Below are positions 41,414 through 47,537 of a stretch of 47,537 nt of DNA, one piece after another. The stretch is from NCBI GenBank assembly GCA_019634415.1, contig JAHQVJ010000238.1:1-47537 (forward strand), read 5' to 3'. The translations under genes were made by a program, and so were the position numbers. The stretch's first letter is position 1. Every line of letters starts with the position of its first letter. The DNA is from Myxococcales bacterium (lineage in GTDB: Bacteria > Myxococcota_A > UBA796 > GCA-2862545). Under the pieces are notes generated by a model. The model saw nothing but the letters and a program-made list of their open reading frames with translations. It was not told where the DNA came from and did not search any database.

Positions 41414-42208
41414 TCAGAAGCCGAAGACGAAGCCGCCGGCGACGCGCAGCGCATTCCACGCGTAGGGCTCCCGCTGCACCTCGAGTCCGGCCACCGACTT
41501 CTGCAGCTGAGCAGGCCCCACCCAGGCGGTGGAGTACCCCAGCTCGACGTACCAGGGACCATCTTCCCCGGTCAGCACGCCCACGGTGAGGTCCACCAGG
41601 GGTGACCACCGCACCGAGTAGGGATCGATGTTGTTCGAGTTCCTGAAGTCGTTGGCATCGGGGTCCATCAGGTACTGGTGCTCACTGCCCACGTCGTGGA
41701 AGTTGCCGATGGCCACGACCCCCAACCTCGCCCCGAAGTACGGGAGGATCGCGCCGCGCACGGGCAAGTACAGCTCCGGCCCTACCGAGAGCCCTCCAGC
41801 GAGCATCCAACCACAGCGCACGTAGTCCGCCCGGCGCACGCCATCGCCCGTCCAGGAGATGCGGTCCAGCTCTCGGCACAGCGCGCTCGGCCGGACGATC
41901 TCCACCTCCCCCGTGTCGGGATTCACCTGTTCGATGTCGGGGGGCGCGTCTCCGCCCCCCATCGCGAAGTCGAAGCGGCCTGCCACGCGAAGCGCGACCC
42001 GAGGCCCCGACTCCTCTCCGCCGAGGAGGGGAAACCGCAGGCCCGTCTGCAGACCGAAGCCTGGTCCGAGCTTGGTCTTCTCCTCCACCCCAGCGTCTCC
42101 GAGATCTTGGACGAAGGCAGCGCCGAAGTTCACCGACCCCGCATGGGCCGAGAGTGGAAGACACAACAACACAGCGCCCGCGCAGGGGGCGAAGGAAAGG
42201 AGCGACAT
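41414..42208 (-). CDS. Outer-membrane beta-barrel-like protein
   Basis: About 264 residues from the ATG at 42208. The signal peptide ends in LSAHAG. The mature part has alternating hydrophobic strands (GSVNFGAAFVQDLGD, FGLQTGLRFPLLGG, RVALRVAGRFDFAMGG, YFGARLGVVAIGNF, VDLTVGVLTG, WYVELGYSTAWVG) and ends in ALRVAGGFVFGF, the aromatic C-terminus of a BAM-assembled barrel. About ten strands are suggested. No enzymatic motif. Two Cys (ALCRELD, YVRCGWM) could bridge an outer loop. The upstream Crp/Fnr gene ends 38 bases away in the same direction, so they may share a transcript. Confidence 0.72.
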   Translation of the reverse strand: MSLLSFAPCAGAVLLCLPLSAHAGSVNFGAAFVQDLGDAGVEEKTKLGPGFGLQTGLRFPLLGGEESGPRVALRVAGRFDFAMGGGDAPPDIEQVNPDTGEVEIVRPSALCRELDRISWTGDGVRRADYVRCGWMLAGGLSVGPELYLPVRGAILPYFGARLGVVAIGNFHDVGSEHQYLMDPDANDFRNSNNIDPYSVRWSPLVDLTVGVLTGEDGPWYVELGYSTAWVGPAQLQKSVAGLEVQREPYAWNALRVAGGFVFGF

Positions 42209-42246
42209 GGCAGGAGGGCCTCGACGGTCCGTGGGTGAGGCGCCGT

Positions 42247-42951
42247 TTATATCGCAGCTCTGGCCCGGAGCGCCTCCACGTCGAGCACGATCACGCGCTT
42301 GCTCTCGATCTCCAGCACCTCGGCTCGCCGAAGCTCCGACAGGACCGCGCTCACCGTCTCCCTGGTGCTGCCGACGAGACCAGCGAGCTCTCGGTGCGTG
42401 AGGCGCAGGTTGACGATCACCCCGCGCGAGTCGCGCACACCGAAGGGCCCACACAGATCGATCAGCGCCTCCGCCACCCGGCTCGGCACCGGCTTGAAGG
42501 GCAGCGTCCCCAGGCGCTCCTCCACGCGTCGACGCCGATCGGCCACCAAGGCGGCGAGCTCCGCCGACACGGCGGGAGACGCCTCCAGGATCCGGCGGAG
42601 CTCGTCGATGTGGAGCGCGTAGGCCACGAGCTCCTCGTGCGCGACGGCATGGGTGTGACGCTGCGCCGGAGCGCCCAACACGGCACACAGCACCCCCGAC
42701 TCCCCGACCACGTCACCCTTCCCGTGGAACGCCAGCGTGATGGCATGGGCCGTGTCTGCGTCCATGCCGATCCGAACCACTCCGGACCGCACGAAGTACA
42801 GCATGTCGGCGACGTCTCCGGGGCGCCACAGCGCACTGCGACGCCGGACCTTCACCGGATCTGTCTTCTGGACGACACGACTCAGAACCACGGGCGGTAA
42901 GCGGGACAATAGAGCCACTCGACCCAAGAACGAGGCCTTCGCGCGATCCAT
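42247..42951 (-). CDS. Crp/Fnr family transcriptional regulator
   Basis: About 234 residues from the ATG at 42951, which follows GGGAAGG. The N-terminal cyclic-nucleotide-binding beta roll (about 20-125) has LWRPGDVADMLYFVRSGVVRI and GDVVGESGVL, where GES aligns with the phosphate-binding FGExxL of cAMP-binding members; the following R-x-A motif is not clear (GAPAQRHTHAVA). A dimer helix leads to the winged helix-turn-helix (LTHRELAGLVGSTRETVSAVLSELRRAEVLEI). There are no Fnr-type N-terminal cysteines. It probably regulates the genes next to it, the minus-strand run below and perhaps the MobA-like gene whose start codon overlaps its own. Confidence 0.9.
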   Translation of the reverse strand: MDRAKASFLGRVALLSRLPPVVLSRVVQKTDPVKVRRRSALWRPGDVADMLYFVRSGVVRIGMDADTAHAITLAFHGKGDVVGESGVLCAVLGAPAQRHTHAVAHEELVAYALHIDELRRILEASPAVSAELAALVADRRRRVEERLGTLPFKPVPSRVAEALIDLCGPFGVRDSRGVIVNLRLTHRELAGLVGSTRETVSAVLSELRRAEVLEIESKRVIVLDVEALRARAAI

Positions 42952-43561
42952 GACCTTCCCTAAACCTGATGGTCCCCCTGATTCGCTAACCTCGGCAGCA
43001 AGGGGGGTGGTGCTGTGTGCTGGCGCCTCCACCCGAATGGGCTACCCCAAGGGACTGCTCGACCTACAAGGCGTCTCGCTGCTTCGCCGGCACGTCGACA
43101 CGCTCCGCCCCGTGTGCGACGCCATCAGCGTGGTGCTGGGCGCGCACGCCACACGGCTACGGGCCGTTCTACCGGCGGAAGTGTCAGTCCTTGTCAATCC
43201 TGAGTGGGCCACCACGACCCCCTCCGATTCGCTGCGTCTGGCGTTGGTCCAAGCCGCTGAGCCCGCCTGTTGCCTAGTGACGCCGGTGGACGTGCTGCCC
43301 GCCAGGCCCGAGACCCTCGACGCCCTCCTCGGCGCAGGTGCCCCTTCCGTGCCGTGCCACCGCGGACGCGATGGTCATCCCGTACTCCTGGATGCGGCGG
43401 TCGTGCGACGGGTGGTCGACGGACCTGTCCCCGGCGGACTCCGGGCCCTCCTGGAGGATGCCGCGCGGGTGGAGGTGGACGATCCGTCGGTACCGCTGGA
43501 CTTCGACGATCCGGCGTCCTTTGCCGTTGCTGCCGAGCTGTGGGATCGAAGGGACGGCTAA
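42950..43561 (+). CDS. MobA/MocA-like nucleotidyltransferase
   Basis: About 203 residues from the ATG at 42950; a GTG at 43007 gives a shorter form that starts directly before the active-site motif and would be more usual for the family. The signature GVVLCAGASTRMGYPKGLLDLQG binds the nucleotide. Further family marks are LVNPEWATTTPSDSLRLAL, CCLVTPVDVLPARPETL (the DxD-like metal site, here VDV) and CHRGRDGHPVLL. This is the MobA/MocA group, which transfers CMP or GMP to molybdopterin or nucleotides to sugar phosphates. No molybdenum genes are nearby, so the substrate stays open. Confidence 0.8.
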   Translation: MTFPKPDGPPDSLTSAARGVVLCAGASTRMGYPKGLLDLQGVSLLRRHVDTLRPVCDAISVVLGAHATRLRAVLPAEVSVLVNPEWATTTPSDSLRLALVQAAEPACCLVTPVDVLPARPETLDALLGAGAPSVPCHRGRDGHPVLLDAAVVRRVVDGPVPGGLRALLEDAARVEVDDPSVPLDFDDPASFAVAAELWDRRDG

Positions 43562-43616
43562 GTCACCCCAACTGGTGGCGTGCGCCGACCTGGACTGGTT
43601 AGCTTTCCGACGGCTC

Positions 43617-43690
43617 GGCTAGGTAGCTCAGTTGGTTAGAGCACACGGTTCATACCCGTGCTGTCGGCGGTTCGAGTCCGCCCCTAGCCA
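43617..43690 (+). tRNA. tRNA-Met (CAT), elongator type
   Basis: A 74-base cloverleaf. Acceptor GGCTAGG pairs with CCTAGCC (43683-43689) and the discriminator is A43690. The D arm is GCTC/GAGC, the anticodon arm CACGG-TTCATAC-CCGTG with anticodon CAT, and the T arm GGCGG-TTCGAGT-CCGCC. The first pair is G-C, not the C-A mismatch of initiators, and the 5' half matches elongator tRNA-Met closely. A lysidine-modified tRNA-Ile2 is the alternative for a CAT anticodon. CCA is not encoded. Confidence 0.95.
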
Positions 43691-43695
43691 TTGCC

Positions 43696-43929
43696 TCACG
43701 GCAGGCGAAACACCACGGTGAGTGTGAGCCCCGTGAGGAACGCCACGCCCAAGAGCAAGGCCCCCACCGTGAAGCGGAGCGCCCTGAGCGCCCCCGGATG
43801 GTAATCGAACCAGGGTCGTCCCCCACCCCGCCGGTCGGGCCACAGCGCGAGCATGGACTCGGGCCGCACCATCAGCTGCCACAGGGCCACCCCCAGCACC
43901 GCCGTGAGTCCAGTGAGGATTCCGACCAT
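43696..43929 (-). CDS. Small membrane protein, two helices
   Basis: About 77 residues from the ATG at 43929, with GGAAGG just upstream; starts at 43941 or 43983 are also open. Two hydrophobic helices (VGILTGLTAVLGVALWQLMV and the final LRFTVGALLLGVAFLTGLTL) flank a basic, Trp/Pro-containing cytoplasmic loop (WPDRRGGGRPWFDYHPGALRA). No family recognised. It ends six bases from the 3' end of the tRNA gene, convergent with it. Confidence 0.55.
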   Translation of the reverse strand: MVGILTGLTAVLGVALWQLMVRPESMLALWPDRRGGGRPWFDYHPGALRALRFTVGALLLGVAFLTGLTLTVVFRLP

Positions 43930-44159
43930 CAGGCCTTCCACGTGCCCTCCGTCGCCAGCATCTCGGATGTGCGGGCTCTCCACAAAGTCACGTTGTGTCG
44001 CCGTGTGGACCGGTCTGCCGCATAGGCCCCTCGTGAGAGTGTGGCACCATGACGGAGCACGTGAACATCTCCGGTGCAGGGCCCACCTGCTAGCAAAAGA
44101 CGGGTCACGAACACCTATTGGCCCGTGTTACACACCGCGCCACACTCTAGAGGGGAACG

Positions 44160-47100
44160 ATGAAGCTGTTGTCCATCTGCGCTCTGCTTGGCATGGTCGT
44201 TCCGGCTTCTGCCCAAGCGGCCGACGCGCGTCCGGCCCGGCCGGACATGAACGTCAAGGTGCCACCCTACGACCTCAACACCAGGGTCTTCGACTTCCCC
44301 ACCGGACTGCGGGTCATGATGCAGTCCGACCGGAGCCACCCGGTGGTGATGACGTGGATGCTCGTCAACCACGGCACGGCGGACGACCCCGAAGGCAAGG
44401 AGGAGACCGCACACTTCGTGGAGCACATGTGGTTCCGCTCGAAGCACGGCAAGCTCCCGCCCGTGATGTCGGTGATCCAGGACCTGGGGTCCGACTTCAA
44501 CGCGACCACGCGCAACGACTGGACCGACTACCGCACGGTCGCCTCGAACGACTACCTGCCGCTCATGTTGCGGCTGGAGTCCCTGCGGCTCACGAACTTC
44601 TACGAGGGCGTCACCGAGGACGAGATCGACGTCGAGCGTGAGGTCATCCGCAACGAGTGGCGTCGACGCAACGAGCAGAACCCCTACGGACTGTTCTTCG
44701 ACTTCATGTACGAGGCCATCTACCCCGACGGTCACGGCTACCACGACCACTCCACCCACGGGTCCATCGACAACATCAAGCTCAAGGACCTGCAGGGCTA
44801 CGTAGACAAGTACTACAAGACCGAGAACACCACCGTGTTCGTGGTGGGTGACTTCGACATCGACGAGTCCGCCAGCCTCATCTTCGAAAACTTCGCGCCC
44901 GAGCTGCTGCATACCGATCTCACGTCGGACATGTACTTCTTCTCGCCGAAGCCGGGCATCGAGGACCCAGACTCCAACAACCCCGAGCACTGGCTCACGG
45001 GGGCCTGGGATCCGGCCACCTACAACCGCGACGCGTCGGGCGCGTGCAACGGCTGCAAGCAGTTCCAGTTCTCGGTGCGCGAGGGCCAGCGCCTCACCGA
45101 CGAGCGTCCGCCGGTTCCGCCTGTGGGCTCCACCGAGGTTGTGGAGCGCCAGGGTCCGGTGACCACCAAGACGGTGGTGGTGGGCTGGTCCCTGCCGGGC
45201 GGCTTCCGCTCGGATCACCAGGAGCTGGAGGCCGTGGGTCGATTCGCCAACGCCTTCGTGGCTCCCGCCTTCGCCGACGAGCGACGTCGCCGTCAGGTAG
45301 GCGACGTGGGCTGCCTGTCGCAGGCCGAGATCCAGAACACCACGGTGGCCTGCTACGTGGAGGTTCGCGACAAGAAGCTCGACCCCCTCCGCCTGCGCGA
45401 CAAGGTGCTCGATCAGCTGCCCGAGATGTGGAACCAGGAGATGTTCCAGACCCAGGGCTTCCGTCAGAACTGGCAGCGCTCGAAGATGGAGGGCGTCGCT
45501 CAGACCCTGCTGTCGCTCGACGGCTTTGCTCAGTCCTTCGGCGGCCGTGCCGACGTCATCACGCCCTTCGCCCACTACACGGGTGAGCCCAAAGCCCACT
45601 CCGAGGCCATGGCCTCCATCATGAGCCTGGACGTGGGCAAGATCAGCCGCCTGGCCTACGAGCACCTCAAGCGGAACCGAGCCGCCACGCTGATCATCAC
45701 CCCCCTCGACGAAGAGGACATCGACATCGGGTCGGACCACTCGTCCTACAAGGGTGCGAGCGCCACCGACCAGGTGGTGGAGTCGTCGGACGACCTGTCC
45801 ACTGTGACCACCGAGCAGATCGCCAACGCCTACGTGGCCCCCGATCTCGAGGATCTGGTGGACTACACCCTCGACAACGGCCTGCGCGTGATCGTGCTGC
45901 CCCACGGCGAGGCGCCCGTCGTCCAGACCTCCATGGTCATGCGGCGAGACGAGACCCGCGAGCCCAAGGCGCTGATGGACTTCGTGTCCTGGTACACCGA
46001 GGCTGCGGGCAACGACCCACTGCCCATCGCTGCCTCGGCCAGCTACCCGCTGTACGCAGGTGTCTCTGGCGTCACCGGTGCCACCTCCTTCTCCAAGCCG
46101 CTCCGCAACCCGAACAACGTCTGGCAGGACGCCTTCCGGATGTCCTTCACGGCTCCGTCGGGCAACCTGGACGGCGCGCTGTGGCTGCTGCGCGAGGAGG
46201 TCGAGACCGCGCGGGCCGTGGTGGAGTACAAGTCGCTGTACGTCGAGGAAGAAGAGAAGGCCATCCAGCGCAACTGGGGAAGCCGCGCTTGGCACATCAG
46301 CCGGCTCCAGAACAACTTCCTGTACCCCGGACACCCGAACGGGCAGGAGTACAGCTGGGGTGACTACGAGGCGCTCAAGGCCTGGGGCAACACCGACGTG
46401 GAGTCCTGGATCGGAGCCCACTTCCGGCCCGACAACGCCACGCTGCTGATCGTCGGCAACGTCGACGCCACGGAGGCCAAGAAGCAGGCCGAGCGATTCT
46501 TTGCAGGCTGGCAGCCCCGGCGCAGCGCAGCCGAGCCACCGAAGGGGCTCATGAAGCCCGACATGCCCAGCGACAGCTCGAAGATCGTGATCTTCGACCG
46601 CCCGGGCGCCACCCAGACTCAGACGAACATGACCTGCCGGCTCAACTACAACGACCCCGAGCAGGAAGCCGCGGTCAACGTGCTCTCCTCCCTCCTCCGC
46701 ACGCGGACCTTCACCCAGCTGCGCGTGAAGGAAGGTCTGGCCTACAGCCCCGGAGCATTCTCGGGCGTGCGGTCCGACGACTCGGCGGTCCTGACGTTCT
46801 ACAGCCTGGCCACGAACAGCGGCGTGGGACGCACCATGGAGTTCTTCCAGGAGGCCATCGCCGAGGTGGAGGCTGGTGAGGTCAACGAGGAAGAGGTCAC
46901 GCTGCACAAGCTGCGGACCGCCCGCCGACTGGGCGTGGGTGCGCAGTCCCTCAGCCAGATGACCGGCAAGCTCACCGAGGTGGTGCGCAAGGGCAAGGAT
47001 TGGGACTTCGCCAGCGACCGCGGCAGCTTGATCGCGGACATCGGCGCCGACGACCTGAAGGAGCTGCTGCAGGGCTGCGCCGCTCACACCATCTCCACCC

Positions 47101-47336
47101 TCGAGGGCCCCAAGGACGTGATCGCGCCTCAGCTCGACGAGCTCGGCCTCGAGTACGAGGTCTACGAGTGGCGGGCCGCGGGTGAGGAGCTCCTGTGGGA
47201 GCACGATCCCAAGGAGGCGAAGAAGCAGGAGAAGAAGCGCCAGAAGAAGGCCAAGAAGGACGCCCGGGCCAAGAAGAAGGCCAAGAAGGGCGGAGAGGAC
47301 GGAGAGTCCAGCGACCTGCCTGCCGGCCACCCCTAG
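44160..47336 (+). CDS. Exported M16 (insulinase/pitrilysin-type) zinc metalloprotease
   Basis: A 1058-residue protein. Signal peptide MKLLSICALLGMVVPASAQA. The first M16 domain has the inverted zinc motif H85-F-V-E88-H89 and the downstream Glu in EREVIRNEWRRR. The second M16 half (from about residue 560, VDYTLDNGLRVIVLPHGEAPVV) lacks the motif, as is normal, and forms the closing half of the clamshell chamber. RVKEGLAYSPGAFSGV near 860-880 matches the substrate-binding R/Y region. So one chain makes a chamber that degrades peptides or small proteins in the periplasm or on the surface. The end is unusual: about 30 residues almost all Lys, Ala and Arg, then an acidic tail. GAGGGGA precedes the ATG. 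The 230 bases before the gene have no further gene. Confidence 0.92.
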   Translation: MKLLSICALLGMVVPASAQAADARPARPDMNVKVPPYDLNTRVFDFPTGLRVMMQSDRSHPVVMTWMLVNHGTADDPEGKEETAHFVEHMWFRSKHGKLPPVMSVIQDLGSDFNATTRNDWTDYRTVASNDYLPLMLRLESLRLTNFYEGVTEDEIDVEREVIRNEWRRRNEQNPYGLFFDFMYEAIYPDGHGYHDHSTHGSIDNIKLKDLQGYVDKYYKTENTTVFVVGDFDIDESASLIFENFAPELLHTDLTSDMYFFSPKPGIEDPDSNNPEHWLTGAWDPATYNRDASGACNGCKQFQFSVREGQRLTDERPPVPPVGSTEVVERQGPVTTKTVVVGWSLPGGFRSDHQELEAVGRFANAFVAPAFADERRRRQVGDVGCLSQAEIQNTTVACYVEVRDKKLDPLRLRDKVLDQLPEMWNQEMFQTQGFRQNWQRSKMEGVAQTLLSLDGFAQSFGGRADVITPFAHYTGEPKAHSEAMASIMSLDVGKISRLAYEHLKRNRAATLIITPLDEEDIDIGSDHSSYKGASATDQVVESSDDLSTVTTEQIANAYVAPDLEDLVDYTLDNGLRVIVLPHGEAPVVQTSMVMRRDETREPKALMDFVSWYTEAAGNDPLPIAASASYPLYAGVSGVTGATSFSKPLRNPNNVWQDAFRMSFTAPSGNLDGALWLLREEVETARAVVEYKSLYVEEEEKAIQRNWGSRAWHISRLQNNFLYPGHPNGQEYSWGDYEALKAWGNTDVESWIGAHFRPDNATLLIVGNVDATEAKKQAERFFAGWQPRRSAAEPPKGLMKPDMPSDSSKIVIFDRPGATQTQTNMTCRLNYNDPEQEAAVNVLSSLLRTRTFTQLRVKEGLAYSPGAFSGVRSDDSAVLTFYSLATNSGVGRTMEFFQEAIAEVEAGEVNEEEVTLHKLRTARRLGVGAQSLSQMTGKLTEVVRKGKDWDFASDRGSLIADIGADDLKELLQGCAAHTISTLEGPKDVIAPQLDELGLEYEVYEWRAAGEELLWEHDPKEAKKQEKKRQKKAKKDARAKKKAKKGGEDGESSDLPAGHP

Positions 47337-47537
47337 CAGCATTCGGGAAAGCTCGCGAAGCGAGCTTCCCGGTTGCTGTGGGAGCGAAGCGGCGAGAGAG
47401 GGGCCCATCGAAGCCCGAGCGAAATGGAGGAGCGGAGCGGAGGAATGTAGCGAAGGGCTTCGACCCCGTGCCGCGCAGCGTTGATCGGTAGGGCAACGCC
47501 GGGAACAGCTCGAAGAGCTTTCCCGAGTGTTGCTAGG
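47334..47537. repeat. Structured palindromic element at window end
   Basis: A 204-bp region beginning on the M16 stop codon. Its two ends form a 23-base inverted repeat (47334-47356 against 47515-47537) with 21 matches. Inside are local hairpins with GAA loops (AGCTCGC/GCGAGCT at about 47346-47362, AGCTC/GAGCT at about 47508-47520) set in GGGAA/TTCCC outer stems, and a perfect 9-bp stem TCGAAGCCC (47408-47416) with GGGCTTCGA (47455-47463). It lacks an open reading frame I believe. It may continue past the window edge. It could be a structured RNA, a terminator or a miniature repeat. Confidence 0.65.

Noticed and set aside
43617..43690. Initiator tRNA-fMet
   Set aside because: Position 1-72 is a G-C pair and the anticodon stem lacks three consecutive G-C pairs, so elongator type is favoured.
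44101..44159. Sigma-70 promoter for the M16 gene (TTGGCC then CACACT)
   Set aside because: The -10 matches only three of six bases; no convincing promoter found in the 230-base gap.
44115..47408. Minus-strand open frame of over 1000 codons opposite the M16 protease
   Set aside because: Shadow of strong codon bias. It is Leu/Val/Gly/His-rich without motifs, and the plus strand has signal peptide, zinc motif and ribosome-binding site.

Overview
The window is GC-rich, densely coded chromosomal DNA from what is most probably a member of the Myxococcota. Four things point there: several eukaryote-type Ser/Thr kinases and kinase-like proteins, a broken exported carboxypeptidase ending in a MYXO-CTERM-like tail (Cys cluster, hydrophobic stretch, Arg-rich end), a DUF507 protein, and large TonB-type receptors sharing a GSFGDP.RALQSLP plug motif. 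No phage, plasmid, IS element or CRISPR array is visible. No gene-free stretch reaches 300 bases.

Layout. 1-7.4 kb: a small lipoprotein, then a tightly coupled plus-strand operon of ECF sigma factor, FecR-like membrane protein, two paralogous TonB-dependent receptors and a lipoprotein, which looks like a cell-surface signalling and uptake unit. 7.4-12.9 kb: small exported proteins, a catalytically degenerate sirtuin, a WxxGxW-repeat protein, a duplicated TonB-C-like protein and a two-gene ABC transporter. 12.9-20 kb: miaB, then a signalling block with a longin-like small protein, an active transmembrane Ser/Thr kinase, a divergent hydrolase-like lipoprotein lacking its nucleophile, and a tail-anchored pseudokinase. 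20-24 kb: housekeeping genes pepA, rlmE and engB, plus a metallophosphoesterase. 24-34 kb: a proteostasis stretch (lon, an HtrA-like protease, a DnaJ-like protein, clpX) interrupted by a 1316-residue kinase/cyclase-like/ATPase/TPR protein, then a YqgE/AlgH protein. 34-38.7 kb: a second tail-anchored pseudokinase, head-to-head with an M14 carboxypeptidase broken by an in-frame amber codon, then a lipoprotein. 38.7-43 kb: a minus-strand run of Crp/Fnr regulator, outer-membrane protein, DUF507 protein, lipoprotein and multi-spanning membrane protein, divergent from a MobA-like nucleotidyltransferase. 43.6-47.5 kb: tRNA-Met(CAT), a small membrane protein, a large exported M16 protease, and a highly structured palindromic element at the window edge.

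The recurring theme is signalling proteins that kept a fold but lost catalytic residues: two pseudokinases, a sirtuin without its His, an esterase-like protein without its Ser, and a cyclase-like domain without its Asn. Mixed with intact kinases they suggest a signalling network built on binding as much as on catalysis. The best candidate for an undescribed system is the 14.3-20 kb kinase/pseudokinase/longin-like block. The second-best novelty is a family of compact palindromic elements with TTC/GAA loops, seen at 31.5 kb and 47.3 kb.
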